DNA of 64,000 bases from Centrapalus pauciflorus (Eukaryota; Streptophyta; Magnoliopsida; Asterales; Asteraceae). The stretch spans positions 62,001-126,000 of the forward strand of contig JAANYP010002330.1 of NCBI GenBank assembly GCA_020465985.1, given 5' to 3'. The notes beneath the pieces are model-generated. The model worked only from the letters and a program-made list of their open reading frames with translations, was not told the DNA's origin and ran no database searches. Below are positions 10,411-21,975 of the stretch, in pieces. Each line of letters starts with the position of its first letter. Position 1 is the first letter of the stretch. The translations under genes were made by a program, and so were the position numbers.

Positions 10411-11474
10411 CTGCAAGGTGCATCAGAGTTAGAATAAGAAGACTTAACTGATAAGGCATTGATGTGAAGTCTAGATTAGTGTGAAATAGACACTGCCTGA
10501 TCTGTTTAGCATCGGGTCTTTATTAGTAGAATAACATTCTACTAATAAAGTCCAAAGTCAATCGTTAAGAGACCGATGTTAGACAGTCTTTTTCACTCAA
10601 ACACTAGTCCTAACTCTAATCAATGGTGCACTCTGAGAAACATATTTTTGTATTTTTGAATTTATATAAAAAGATGCAAAAATGGAAAAATTTGAAAAAT
10701 GCTAAGTGTTGGATTTCGGATGGTCCGAATTCGGATGAACAGTGTCACCGAATTCGGATCATGCCAAAATCCGGATGATGCATGAATGGTATGTGGGGGG
10801 TCCGAATTCGGATGAGGTGACACAAGTCGCCGAATTCGGATGGTGGTCCGAAATGCATGGAAGTGGTGATGTGGGTGGTCCGAAATCGGATGGTGCATGA
10901 GATAAATCCGAATTCGGATTAGGACCGAAGTAGATGTATGCAATGAGATGAAAAGGACAGATTTCGGATGGAACCAAGAATTCGGATGGGGACCGAATTT
11001 GGATTTCATCCGAATTCTTATATGTACAGTGTATGATGAATTTTAACTTAGAAAAATATTGAACAATTTGAACATACTTTTGAAGAACATAATTCGGGTG
11101 CACAGTGATCCGAGTTCGGATGCACAGTGTCCGAATTCGGTTGAACAGTTGTAAAAATTTTGGAAATTCTTCTAAGGGACACATCCGAATTCGGGGCTTG
11201 GTCCGAATTCGGATGGTCCGAAGTGCAGCAGTTCATTTATGATGTTCATGCAGCATGCAACGTGAACAGTGGTGATTTTGACAAAAAATGTATGAAATTA
11301 CAGATCCTAGTCTAAAAACATGTAAGGAACAATTTATATAACTGTAACTAACTAAACAAAGTAGATTTAACCTCCTAAAAATAGTAAAAACAAAATGAAA
11401 AATGAAGAAAAAAACGAGAATCAAACAGTTAAACTAGGATAATAAATGCTAAAATAAAAGTAGAAATGTGTTAC
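10411..11474 (-). other. Putative 5' intron of the SV2 extra gene
   Basis: On the minus strand the donor is CATCAG|GTAACA at 11474 and the acceptor CACCTTGCAG ends at 10411, one base before the ATG. The preceding leader (about 11620-11475) is pyrimidine-rich and contains no long ORF of its own. The word array 10690-11225 lies inside. The layout matches SV1 and SV3. Splicing is predicted, not shown. Confidence 0.55.
10690..11225 (-). repeat. TCCGAATTCGGAT word array (SV2, upstream of extra ORF)
   Basis: About 20 copies of CCGAATTCGG and half-sites (GTCCGAAT, ATTCGGATG) lie in both orientations with variable spacing. The core is palindromic and contains an EcoRI-type GAATTC between CG dinucleotides. 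The same words recur at 19500-20170 in this element and in the TK2 LTRs. Confidence 0.85.
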
Positions 11475-11648
11475 CTGATGATGCCGAAGTGAAGAAATGC
11501 AAGAAAAATGGAGAAAATGATGATCCACAAAGCTTGAAATCGTGAAAATGGAGGTTTGGGCGGTGGGTTGTGCGACGGTGAAGAGAGAAAGGAGAAGAAA
11601 GAAATATCTTGACGATGAAGAAAGGAGGGTGTTGACCGGTTGACCCAC

Positions 11649-11656
11649 TATTTAAA
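11649..11656 (-). promoter_or_regulatory. TATA-like box upstream of SV2 extra gene
   Basis: The minus strand reads TTTAAATA. It is followed by a CT-rich leader and the donor site at 11474. It is the weakest of the four internal boxes (SV1 has TATAAA, SV3 and SV4 TATAAATA) but stands in the same relative place. Confidence 0.4.
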
Positions 11657-12353
11657 CTCACTCGGGTCGGGTTCGGATCTGAAGGTCCGCGCCCAAATTG
11701 AGTGTGGGCCGCCGGTTTCTACCACACAACACACATAATTAAAAGAAATGGGCATTAATAAAATAAACAAAAACAGGATTTTTAATAAAAAATTTGGCCC
11801 AAAGTTATTAAATCTTTTTGAATTTTTTCATGAGCCTACAAAATAAGATATTTTTGGTATTTTATTTGATCTTTTAAGTTAAGATAAAATAAACTAAACT
11901 AAAATAAAATAAACTAAAATGTTTTTGGCTTTTGATAATTTTGAAATTTAAAATCTTTTTGGAATTTTCTGACCTATTAAATTAAACCTAAAATTAAATA
12001 AAAATATGACCAACCTAAAATTTAAAATTTAACTATAAGAAAAAAAAATAAAGAATTATAATAATTAATATCCTAACTATACTCCCCCTCAAATAAATAC
12101 CGGTTCTCTTCTTTTGTCCTTTTCAGATTAAATTCGTCAACCCTTTTTAGTCTTTTAGAAACAGACAAACCTGGATATTTTGTGTCCCACTCCGAGATGA
12201 AGAATTCACATAGCAATTTGTCAGGATCATTAATTATTAAAAATGTACACAAATAAGGAAATATTGAGTTTCAATTGTGTGACAATCCTTAAATTTAAAT
12301 AACAGATATTTTCTAAAATAAAGGAATTTCAATCACGATTGATTGAAATAGAA
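11657..12353 (-). other. SV2 pol to extra-gene spacer
   Basis: AT-rich non-coding sequence. One PPT-like GAGGGGGAG copy (minus strand) lies near 12082-12092, about 260 bp after the pol stop. Such extra PPT copies are described for Sireviruses. Nothing else is recognised. Confidence 0.5.
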
Positions 12354-14519
12354 TTATTTAAGACAATATCTGATATTTAACCAGGAAGGCGGATTCAACA
12401 TGCCGATATGGGATACTAAAAACTGAAAACGAGGTTCGTCTAAAGCTTTAGTAAATATATCTGCAAGTTGATATTCCGTGCCAACAAAATACAACTCAAT
12501 GGTTCCCTTTTCTACGTGATCTTTAATAAAATGATACCTGATATCTATGTGTTTTGTTCGAGAGTGCTGCACGGGATTGCAAGAGATGGCATTTGCACTT
12601 CGAGAATCACAGTAAATTGGGATATTGGTGAGTGAGAATCCATAATCGCGTAATTGTGTTCTCATCCACAGCACTTGAGAGCAACAGCTTGCAGCTACTA
12701 CATACTCAGCCTCAGCTGTAGATGTGGAAACACAATTCTGCTTTTTGGAAGACCAACTCACCGGTCTATCTCCTAAAAACTGTATTCCTCCCGACGTGCT
12801 TTTTCTGTCAACTCTACAACCTGCGAAATCAGCATCTGAAAACGCGGTAAGATCGAAACCGGTTCCCTTTGGATACCATAGACCAAGTTCGGGTGTACCC
12901 TTAAGATAACGAAATCTAGCACAAAGACATGTTGAAAACATTATATCTGGCCTACTAGCAGTCAAGTACAGTAAGGATCCTATCATCCCTCTGTAAGTTG
13001 TATTATCGACATTTTTCCCAGAAGGATCGGTGTCTAACTTACAGTTGGAGGCCATGGGAGTTGCGATACTCGTGCAAGAGTCTAACTTATACTTCTTGAG
13101 AATGTCAAGAGTATATTTCGACTGGTTCACAAAAATCCCATCCTCAAGTTGTTTGACTTGTAATCCGAGGAAAAAGTTCATTTCCCCCATCATACTCATC
13201 TCGAACCTGGACTCCATTAGGGCTGAAAAATCTTTACAAAAATTACTGTCAGTAGATCCAAATATAATGTCACCGACATATATTTGCACTAGCATTATAT
13301 GTGGGCCTTCCCTTTTAGTGAACAGAGTTGTGTCCACCACACCTTTATAGAAACCGGCAGAAATAAGGAAATTTGAAAGACTATCATAACATGCTCGAGG
13401 TGCTTGTTTTAAACCATAGAGGGCTTTATCTAGCACATAAACATGGTCAGGTTTATGTGCATCAACAAAGCCTTGTGGTTGTTCAACATACACCTCCTCG
13501 TTAAGTTCACCGTTTAGAAAGGCAGTCTTGACGTCCATTTGGTACACTTTGAAATCTTTGTGTGCCGCGTACGCCAAGAAGATTCTGATTGCTTCGATCC
13601 GTGCAACTAGAGCGAAGGTCTCGTCATAATCTATCCCTTCTTGTTGTCGGTAGCCTTTGGCAACAAGTCTTGCTTTATTCCTTATCACAATGCCGTTCTC
13701 ATCTCGTTTGTTCTTAAAGATCCACTTTGTTCCGATGACTGTACGGTCTTTTGGTTTGGGAACTAACCGCCATACTCTTAGCTGTTCAAACTGGTTGAGT
13801 TCCTCTTGCATTGCAACTATCCAATCTGGATCTGTTAGGGCTTCATCCACACGAGCGGGCTCTATCATACTAAGGAATGATGCGAAGAGGCATTCATTAG
13901 CAGATGCCCTACGAGTTTGAACTCCTGTTGATACATCACCAATGATTTGATTTGTTGGGTGACTTCGGATCCATTTAATCTCGTGTGGAAGGGGTGCTCG
14001 GGATGGAACCTCTGTGGTTAATGTGGGGATGGATGAAGATTCATGGTCAATGGTTTCAAATGATGGTACCACTGGTTCCGGTTCGATTCCCGAATGTTCA
14101 GGTGAAGGAAGAATTGTTGGTATTATATGTGAGGGTATTATAGGAGTAGATTCAACTGCGGATGTGTCGGTGGATGATGTGGATGGATGAGGGTATGTTG
14201 ATGAAGATGGAGCGGAGAAACTTTGTCGTGCAGTTGAACGGGAAGGATTACCTACATTATTGACAACATTAGAAACACTAACGTTAGGACCGAAAAATTC
14301 AGCATAAAAAGGATCAAACAAATTAACCAAATCAGAAGAAGAAAAAGAAATGGGGTTATTAGAAGAGTCTCCAGGCATTTGAGTAATGCGAGGTCCTGAT
14401 TGATCAACTTCGGGTGCCAGTTCAGCCAACTTATCAAATGTACCTTCATGTTCTGGTTCGGGTATTGAATGCGCGATACACCTTCGAGTTGGATGAGTAT
14501 CCAATGAAGATCGCTTCAT
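12354..14519 (-). pseudogene. SV2 reverse transcriptase and RNase H
   Basis: Copia RT from WIVAMQEELNQFEQLRVW through KTAFLNGELNEEVYVEQPQG. The catalytic YVDD reads YVGD (LVQIYVGDIIFGS), so one of the two metal-binding aspartates is lost and the enzyme should be dead. A second oddity is DETFALVARIEA for the usual APVAR. In RNase H, about 17 residues between CLCARF and RYLKGTPELG are missing compared with SV1 and SV3, while SDADFAGC, STAEAEYV and KHIDIRYHFIKD remain. The first 250 residues are a low-complexity linker joined to integrase by a frameshift near 14446-14519. Confidence 0.93.
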
Positions 14520-15399
14520 CCGCCTTTTCGTTAAACTTCCCGAGGTTGTCTTTGTCGTTCAGCACATAGCACCTGCAACCAAATACACGTAAGTACTTGA
14601 TAAATGGTACTATATTCAAAAAGAGTTGGTAAGGAGTTTTGTTAAAGCGCTTATGGATAATGGAGCGATTTTGTGTATAGCATGCTGTTGATACGGCTTC
14701 GGCCCACAAGAACGGAGGTAGCTTCGAGTATGTGAGCATTGTACGAGCGGCTTCCACAAGCGTATGGTTACGCCTTTCCACGACCCCATTTTGTTGAGGT
14801 GTTCGAGCAGCAGAGTATTGATGCTGAATACCTTTGGATCGAAGGAAGCCCTCAACTACCGAGTTCTTGAATTCTGTGCCGTTATCTGATCTGATTGATT
14901 GCACTGACAGCTGCTGTTGGGTCTCGACACTCTTGATAAAATCTATCATTTCTTGAGCTGTCTCGTCCTTGGAACGCAAGAACCTGACCCAGGTATATCG
15001 TGAATAGTCATCAACGATAACCAACACATATCGTTTCCCGTTTATGCTTTGAGTCCTCATCGGTCCGCATAAATCCATGTGAAGTAACTCCAATACTCTT
15101 TTTGTTGATGGTTCGGGCTTTGGTTTGTGAGATGATCGTTTCATTTTTCCTTTCTCACAAGCTCCACACAGATGGTCCTTTTCATAGCGCAATTCAGGAA
15201 GACCTTTAACCAATTGTTTCGCAGCTAGCTTGTTGATATTATCAATGTTCAAATGGGATAATCTTCGATGCCACAACCAAGAGTCTTTTGAAGAGGCTTT
15301 TAATAGTAGGCAAATGTTATCCTTCACTATTAGCTTAGCTACGTCAATGGTGTAGAGGTTAGAGTTTCGGGAACCTGTTAGGATTTCTTTTCCATCCAT
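14446..15399 (-). pseudogene. SV2 integrase
   Basis: The zinc-binding HHCC domain (LWHRRLSHLN with CGACEKGK) and the DDE core (HMDLCGP, IRSDNGTEF, NGVVERRN) are all present. It lies in the same frame as the protease, separated from it only by a TGA at 15442-15444. The frame ends shortly after FNTRTRT, and RT continues in another frame. Integrase inserts the cDNA and makes the 5 bp duplication seen at the element's ends. Confidence 0.93.
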
Positions 15400-15441
15400 A
15401 CTCTTAACACTGCAGTTCTTAGCTCTAAACGTTACCTCTAG

Positions 15442-15678
15442 TCATTTGTCGCAGAGCTGTCCTATGCTAAAAAGATTATGTGATAACCCCTCAACATAGT
15501 CAACGTCCTTGATGACCAGATTATTTAGAACTAAGTCCCCGTATCCTTTGATGTGAGCCTGATGGTTGTTCCCGAATTTTACAGTTCCGCAATACTGTTC
15601 AACAACATTGGACAACAATTCACTTCTTCCCGTCATATGCTTGGAGCAACCCGAATCCATATACCAAATGGACTTCGC
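15442..15678 (-). pseudogene. SV2 protease
   Basis: The copia aspartic protease is recognised by WYMDSGCSKHMTG, with the catalytic Asp intact, and by the C-terminal LSHNLFSIGQLCDK. The frame stops with TGA at 15442-15444 and then continues open into integrase. The segment follows an acceptor-like TTTGCTTTTCAG ending at 15679. Confidence 0.88.
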
Positions 15679-15958
15679 CTGAAAAGCAAATAAATTTATA
15701 CAATGAAAATCTATATGCATTCAAACACATCCATTTTTAATTCACAATCAAAACCGTGTTTTGATTTGAGATGTTCAGAAAACATGATGAGATAAGACCG
15801 GGTCCTGGGCTGTGTGCACAGAAGCCAAACGTGTCGGTTTAAGCACAACCGACAAGCAAAAGAACGGGTCCTAGTCTATCGTAACTAGAAGCCATTTCAT
15901 TGAAGAACGGGTCTTGATCAGAAGTAACCAAGAACCATCTGCATAAAGATCACACAAC
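15679..15958 (-). other. Putative intron between SV2 gag and protease
   Basis: The donor is CCCAAG|GTTGTG at 15958, just after the WVPK motif that ends gag. The acceptor TTTTCAG ends at 15679. The length is 280 bp, and removing it keeps the reading frame from WVPK into the protease. The intervening sequence has stops in the gag frame. SV3 shows the same gag-protease boundary but with an in-frame TAA instead. Confidence 0.45.
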
Positions 15959-17013
15959 CTTGGGTACCCACCTCAATATGGGTCCCTTTTTGTTAGGATT
16001 TCCAGATTTATATGGCACGTGTACAGTTTTAGGAACCCATTTAGCATTTGTGTGTGGTCCAGATGCATAACCCTTTGGAATCCATTGAAGATTGGATTTA
16101 TTGGGCTTTGGAACCTTAGGCCCTGAAATTGCCTTTGGTTTTTGTCTTTTTGAGACCTTTTTGACCGTTGCTTTGGTTTTGGACCTTGGCAACGGACAAG
16201 TCTCAATTTTCTTTGAGGCCGATGATGCAACATTTTTTGTTTTCTTTTTCCGAATTCGTTTAACAGGATATGGCACAAAAGCATTCTTTTCAGGAACCTG
16301 TCTTCTATATCGAGTTGGACATAGATTAAATAAATCATTGAAAGAGTACTTTAAAGGAACAACAGAATTCGGTACATCATTACAAGCATTGTCACACACA
16401 TTGCAAATTGTCTTTAGAGATTACAGACATCCTATCTCTAGTAACAAATTCATTTGGCATTAAAGCCTTCTTCACAAAAAAACTTGTAAAATCCAGCATG
16501 GTGGTTTTTGGGACTCTTCTTATATGATCTGTAGGAACAAAACGATTAGAGTCAGTAAGCATGGAAGATTTAGACTTGACAGAAATTTTCTTTTTGTTGG
16601 TGAGTGGGTTTCTTAAAAGACTTGGATTTGATCTGAGTCTTTTTAGAAACCTCATTCTTTAAAGGTTTTGAACACTCACCTTTATAAATGACAGAAGAAG
16701 TTTCAGCTTTGGCCTTACCTTTATTTGATGACACATATGGAATTTTTGTGGAATGAGAAACTGTTTGTTCTTTTGAAAAATCTTTCAATTTTTGTGAAAC
16801 CATTTCAAAATTTTCTCTGTAGACAGTTACTTCCATAGATTGTTGAAAAGATTGATTTACCAATTCTTCTTCGCTCTTAAGAAGAGCATCTTGAAGATCA
16901 AGTGCTTTCTTTTGAGACGACTTTAATTCCTTTTCTAAAACAGTGATTTGTTGTTGAAGAACTTTTGCAGGAATATAAAGTTGAGGAGTTGATTTTACGG
17001 TTTCTGTTTTCAA
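15959..17013 (-). pseudogene. SV2 gag C-terminal region
   Basis: Broken continuation of gag in at least three frames (17013-16570, 16655-16392 and 16399-15950). The first part is a coiled coil (VLQQQITVLEKELKSSQKKA). The last part is Lys-rich and carries repeated WIPK and WVPK motifs, the usual sign of the Sirevirus gag-pol junction. Confidence 0.75.
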
Positions 17014-17141
17014 TTCAGCTTTGAATAAGTTGACAAGAAGTCCTCCTCTAAAGTAGGTACTCTAGAAGAATAACTCTCGTTAAGTTCTTCATATTGAAAA
17101 GAAATTTCTTTATCTTTACGAGCGACACGTTTCTCATTTTC

Positions 17142-19425
17142 TTAGTTTAAAACTTCTTTTGATGACTCAAAAAAGAAAGATTTAAGACCGGCTCCCATAT
17201 AATTCATGTCATAAAATAAAGGTAAAACATTTTGTGCCTTTTCCAAATATTTTGGATTTTTAAAACCGATTCCTTGTTTAGAATGGTAAAACCTAGTTTC
17301 TTTGGGCTGATTTAAGTGGATAGTTTGTTCTGTTTGACCCCTTTTTAAAAATGCATCGTCAAGGGTCTTTATTCGTGAGTACAAACTTATCCTTTCTTCT
17401 TTAATCATTTTGTATTTTTCTAAACTGTCTATATTTTCCATATTTACCGTATCTAACTGTTTTGTAAGTACATAAATTTCTTCTTTTAAAGAGAGTTTTT
17501 CTTTTGATAGCGTGTCCATGCAAGATTCAAGATATATATTCCTATCCTGAACATCTACTTTTTCTATTAACATCTGTTTTATAACATTATGATTAGTTAA
17601 CCACTTTGAATGATATAATTCAGATGATTCTTTTAGAGTTTGAGCTTGATGTTCAGCCTGTACACACTTTGCAGTTTCAGCATTTAATCTAGCTTGTAGA
17701 TCAAGAATATGTGTGTGCAGTGTGCATTCATTATCTACAAATAAATTATTTACATGTGCAGGAATGTAACAGGAATATACCTCATTTGACTCAGAACCGG
17801 ATGTAGAGAATTCGGGATCGTTGGTTGTGGTCATCAGACATTCTGGTGGATTTTTCAATGTCTCCCCCTCAGCAGCATGATCTGAATTTTCAGCAGTGGA
17901 AACAGCACAGTTCTCCAACCCAATACGATCAACCATGTAACAGTTCTTGCCCTTGTCCTCATCCTCGTTGGTGTCTTCAGCATCCCAGTAGTCTTCCTGG
18001 GCGACGAGGGCTAATGCATCCATTCTTTTCTTGGCGGCCTCGAGCTTCCTCTCATAATAGGCGACGTCTCTGTCAAAGTTGTTCTTGCACTCCCGAGCAA
18101 AGTTGCCCGGTTTACCACACTTGTAACAGAGACGCTCATCTGCGGCCTTCGGCTGCTCTCGGCCGTTCATCCCTTCTCTCCGCCGGCCTCTTATCGGCGC
18201 GACGATGTTCTCGACTGTCATCTCTTCTTTTATCCCTTCTTTCAGGCTCCCTCCGCTCATCTCGGCGGTCATCCCTACGATCATCCCGTCGATCGTCCCG
18301 CCTATCATCCCTTCGATCATCGCGCCTATCGTCTCGCCTTTCATAACGGCGATCATCTCGATAGTCGCGCCTGTCGTCATACCTCCTGTCGTCGCGATCA
18401 TCCCTTCGGTAATCATCCCTGCGATAATCATCACGTCGTTCATCCCTTCTATCATCAGAGTACCTCCGCGGACCGGTGTCATAACGGAGTTGATTGTTAG
18501 TGTTGCTGGAGATCCGTCGTTGTTGGAGACGGTTGGTCCACAAGGCTATCTGTTCCTGTATAGAAGCCTCTTCCTCATCAAAGACCTCACGTGGAGGAGA
18601 AGCATACCTGCACTGCGATGATGATGAACCTGGAGCAAAGGAAGGTGTCGGAATATTCTTGTTGGTGATCAAGGCGAGTGAATCATTTGGTTTCAATCCG
18701 GTGTTGGCTGATAGCAGTAGAGAGGCCAATTGATTTGCCATCAGCTTTTGTTGATCTACATCCCCTTGATACTTCTTGAGCTCCTTAAAGACGACGTTGA
18801 TTGATACCTCAGGAATGTTCAGAACTCGTTTCGTGGCCCGACAAGCAAGCTGCCACTCGGGGGCTAAGGCGGCAAAGAACTGGATGTTGATGTCATCCCT
18901 GTCCTTTTTTATGTGCAGTTTGTTCAACTCATTTATGACCGCACAGAACCTTGTAAACGTGGCTTGCAGAGATTCCCCGTCTTTTGCACGGAATTCTGTA
19001 AACTTAGCATTGGCCTCCTCAATCTTGGCCCTATCATCCAGATCTGCCGCCAGCATTTGAACTTCCAATTCGTCCCACATTTCCTTGGCTGACATTTTGC
19101 TGTCGACGCCAACCAGAATATCAGTGGGGAGGGCCTGATAGATCAGATATTCCGCCCTCTTATCCGCATGCTGCCTGTCTCTCTCGGCGTCATTGGCCGG
19201 TTCACGTTCAACTTTTGAGGCTAAGACAGGGGGGTCAGCCTCAGGTCGGGCTGCTATCTCCCGATAGTAGATGACGGGACCTTCGAAGATGGACTGAAGC
19301 ATTAAATTCCCAAGAGGTTGCATTCCAACGAATTTAAGGAACCGGGATTTCCATTGTTCATACTCATCTGGATAGAGAACAGGTGGTCTGTTCTCAGATC
19401 CGAGTACGAGAGCTTCTCGAGACAT
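17142..19425 (-). pseudogene. SV2 gag
   Basis: The chosen start is MSREALVLGS at 19425. It lies after an acceptor-like CTTTTTACTCAG and fits the copia gag pattern (EQWKSRFLKFV, then a UBN2-type capsid region with AKEMWDELEVQM). An Arg-Asp repeat tract follows. A frameshift between about 18200 and 18136 then separates the tract from the zinc knuckle CYKCGKPGNFAREC (near 18130-18089), which lies in the other frame. That frame continues through a long coiled-coil segment and stops at 17142. Gag packages the RNA. Confidence 0.88.
18190..18445 (-). repeat. RRDD codon repeat in SV2 gag
   Basis: Tandem degenerate units of about 12 bp encode RRDDRRDD and related RRDE and RRDY. The protein would be a highly charged mixed Arg/Asp tract next to the zinc knuckle, plausibly RNA-binding or condensate-forming. 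Confidence 0.8.
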
Positions 19426-19440
19426 GATGATGGGTGCTGA

Positions 19441-20573
19441 GTAAAAAGTGAAGATCTTAAAGGTGGAAACTTGACACTGATGGGCTGGACTTATGACGAA
19501 CAGTACTGATTTCGGATGGAATGGGTATTTCGGATGGAATGGGTTCGGGTGAACAGTAATTCGGATGGGCAATGTTCTGGTGAACAGTGATTCAGATGGG
19601 CAATGTTCGGGTGAACAGTAATTCGGATGGGTCTATGATTCGGATGAAGTGCTAATTCGGATGAATACCTAATTCGGATGAAGTCGTAATTCAGATTGAT
19701 TGGATTTCGGATGAAATACTGGTTCGGATGGGGAGAAGTCTGAAGGACCGAATTTGGTGGAACCGTATTCGGATAGACAGCAGGACTTCGGATGGAACTG
19801 AGGGAACCGAATTCGGATGGTCCGAATTCGGGTGAACAGTGGACATGGCTTAGGAAAATGTCCAGGTGGGGACCGAATTCGGATGGTCCGAGTTCGGATG
19901 ATCCGAAATGGTTATGGTCCGAATTGAAATTTTAAAAATTTAAGAACAAGTCCAAAATGGGAAAATGGGAATGCCTGATCTGAACTTCGGATGGTCCGAA
20001 GTTCGGATGGGACCTAAGTGGGGTCCGAAATAGGCAGATGGACGTCCGAAATTCACCTAAAGTTGGTCCGAATTGGACCAAAGTAAGGTCCGAACTAGGA
20101 TGGATTTGGTCCGAATTAGGATCCTAAGGGGTCCGAATTGCTACAGTAATAGGTCCGAATTACAGCAGGTGTTATCAGTTTTCTAAGGCAGAACTGAGCA
20201 GAATTCGATTTTATCAGTTTTAAAGCCTAAAAAACATTTCTAAATGATTGATAAACTATTTTAAACACTTTTGGTGACTTAAAATAACCTAAAACACTTA
20301 AAAACAGCATAGAACAAGCTAAAAACCCACTAAAAACCCATATTTTTGAAAGTTATAAAAACTTCGAATCTTGATGATTTTTATGGAAAGATGGAAGTGA
20401 ATGAACTTGAAATCAGTAGAGGATGATATTGTGGTGATTATATGACTATTATAACACAAGAAACACAGAAAACAGAGGGAAAAGAAGATCTAACCGAATG
20501 GAATGATGAAGAACACGAAGAACAAGTGGAAAACCCAGCAGAATCCGTGAAAATGAAGTTGAAATCCACCTTA
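19441..20573 (-). other. SV2 leader with word array and putative intron
   Basis: This is the non-coding region between the PBS and gag. The array of GGTCCGAATTCGGATGG-type words covers about 19500-20170, with 25 or more copies including half-sites. An acceptor-like CTTTTTACTCAG ends at about 19440, upstream of the gag ATG. Possible donors are CATAAG|GTGG right after the PBS (about 20571) or TTCG|GTTAG (about 20495). The array would then lie in a 5' leader intron. Confidence 0.55.
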
Positions 20574-20588
20574 TGGGCTCTGATACCA
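20574..20588 (-). other. SV2 primer binding site
   Basis: The minus strand TGGTATCAGAGCCC starts two bases after the 5' LTR. It matches the initiator methionine tRNA 3' end, the usual primer of plant copia elements. Confidence 0.93.
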
Positions 20589-20590
20589 AT

Positions 20591-20934
20591 TGTAAATATG
20601 TAATCCCGTATAATATCAGCACCTTTAATGATTCTTTATCACTCACAAGAAGAATGTCAACTCAATAATTGTGCAATGATGAAAGAACAATAAGAATATT
20701 TGAGAGAATAAAGCAAATGGCGGCTGGCAAGTTTTCAATGTATTCAACCGTGTATTACAATGAAACCCTAGGAGCCTATTTCTAGGCTCCTTTAATTATC
20801 TATGGAACATTGTCAACATTAGCCCCTTGACTTTTACATAGAAATAAAATACAAGGAAACAACTTACAAAGTTAAAAGCTAAGAAATTAATTATTACAAA
20901 ATAACTCCCTATGATCGAAATAAAATGTCTAACA
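20591..20934 (-). repeat. SV2 5' LTR
   Basis: 344 bp, 99.1% identical to 6594-6937. It is followed by TGTTG (20935-20939), the same five bases that precede the left LTR. The 9 bp stem-loop is conserved at 20770-20778 with 20783-20791. Confidence 0.96.
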
Positions 20935-21247
20935 TGTTGTTTCATCATGCTGTTCTCTGGTGTTGTGGATGAAGAGCCAACTGCGAGACTACGGGTTTAC
21001 ACCACAGAAGATTCCGATATATTGTGATTTTCAGAGCGCAATTGCTATTGCATCAAATCCTGTGCAACACTAAAAAACAAAACACATTGACATCCATTAT
21101 CACTTTATTAAGGATCACGTTGAAAATGTGAATATAGAATTATACTTTGTTCCTACTGAATATCAACTAGCTGATTTGTTTACCAAAGCATTAGATGAAA
21201 AAAGGTTTAATTTTTTGGTATACAAGTTGGGTATGTTAAATCATTAG
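20935..21247 (+). pseudogene. SV1 RNase H tail
   Basis: SV1 resumes after the SV2 insertion with SCCSLVLWMKSQLRDYGF, the direct continuation of EYVV at 6591. One in-frame stop interrupts it near 21070 (VQH then TAA). It then keeps KTKHIDIHYHFIKDHVEN and ADLFTKALDEKRFNFLV. The natural stop is after KLGMLNH at 21245-21247. Confidence 0.92.
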
Positions 21248-21382
21248 AATTAATAATTCAGTAGTTACAAATTATAATTTTAAATTTTCATTTTTTATTT
21301 TGATCCTCATTTGATGTTAAATTCATGAATTCTAAAAAGTTCAAATTTTTCAGAATTTAACAGATCTGGATTGTCATGTGCA

Positions 21383-21517
21383 GGGGGAGCAGAAAATAAT
21401 TTTATCTGATTTTGAGAAAATCTGATAAATTTTATTTGATATTTTGTAGGGGGAGCTGACTTGAAAAATACTATATACATCTGAGGGGGAGGTGCATTCC
21501 AAACTTCAAGGGGGAGC
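21383..21517 (+). repeat. Four polypurine-tract-like copies downstream of SV1 pol
   Basis: CAGGGGGAGC (21381-21390), TAGGGGGAGC (21447-21456), GAGGGGGAGG (21483-21492) and AAGGGGGAGC (21508-21517). Repeated PPT copies after pol are a described Sirevirus trait. Their presence supports the lineage. Confidence 0.75.
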
Positions 21518-21832
21518 ATTTTATGTTTTTACAATTTTTTTTAATTTTCAATTTTTTTTTTAAATTTGGTTTGTTTTTAGTTAAAATTTTTTTGGGTTTT
21601 TGTTTTTGTTTGTGTTTGTTTTTATTTTCTTTATTATTTTCTATTTCAATTGTAGTTAGTTTTTAGTGTTATAAATTTTTTTTGTTTTCTATTACATTTT
21701 TTTTGTTTTGGTTTGCTTTAATTTTTTTTAGTTGTACATTGTTTGGAAGAAAATATGGTTTTGTAATAAATGGGCTTAAGTTGAGTTTTGGTGAATATGG
21801 GCCGGGTATTTTCAAAAATTTGAAATTCAAAC

Positions 21833-21838
21833 TATAAA
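21833..21838 (+). promoter_or_regulatory. TATA box upstream of SV1 extra gene
   Basis: TATAAA in CAAACTATAAAGTTG. It is followed by a CT-rich leader (21875-21975) and a strong donor site. It stands where an internal promoter for the downstream ORF would be expected. Confidence 0.5.
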
Positions 21839-21975
21839 GTTGAATATCAAATTTCAAATTAAACTTTTCGGTTCAAGCTCCTATTCACCGTCTTCTTCTA
21901 AAACTTTTCTTCCTCACGAAGAAACCTACAAAACTTCAAGATTTCTATTTTTTTCATCAAGGTCAACCAGTAATT

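Larger units (their letters stand above)
6594..20934 (-). mobile_element. SV2, complete Sirevirus-like copia element
   Basis: Two 344 bp LTRs flank the element and differ at 3 positions. The perfect 5 bp duplication TGTTG lies at 6589-6593 and 20935-20939. The PBS is at 20574-20588 and the PPT at 6938-6953, so the element reads right to left. Order: LTR, PBS, leader, gag, protease, integrase, RT, RNase H, internal promoter and intron, extra ORF, PPT, LTR. All coding parts are broken, although the LTRs indicate a young insertion. Confidence 0.96.

Noticed and set aside
11421..11661. Ser/Phe-rich small ORFs (minus) as a secreted peptide
   Set aside because: They cover the CT-rich leader after the TATA-like box and start at the box itself. 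A leader explains them better.
18190..18445. CRISPR-like or satellite array
   Set aside because: The 12 bp units are in frame with gag and encode RRDD, so this is a coding repeat.
17825..18621. Long + strand ORFs opposite SV2 gag
   Set aside because: Antisense shadows of the RRDD repeat, whose biased codons leave the other strand open.
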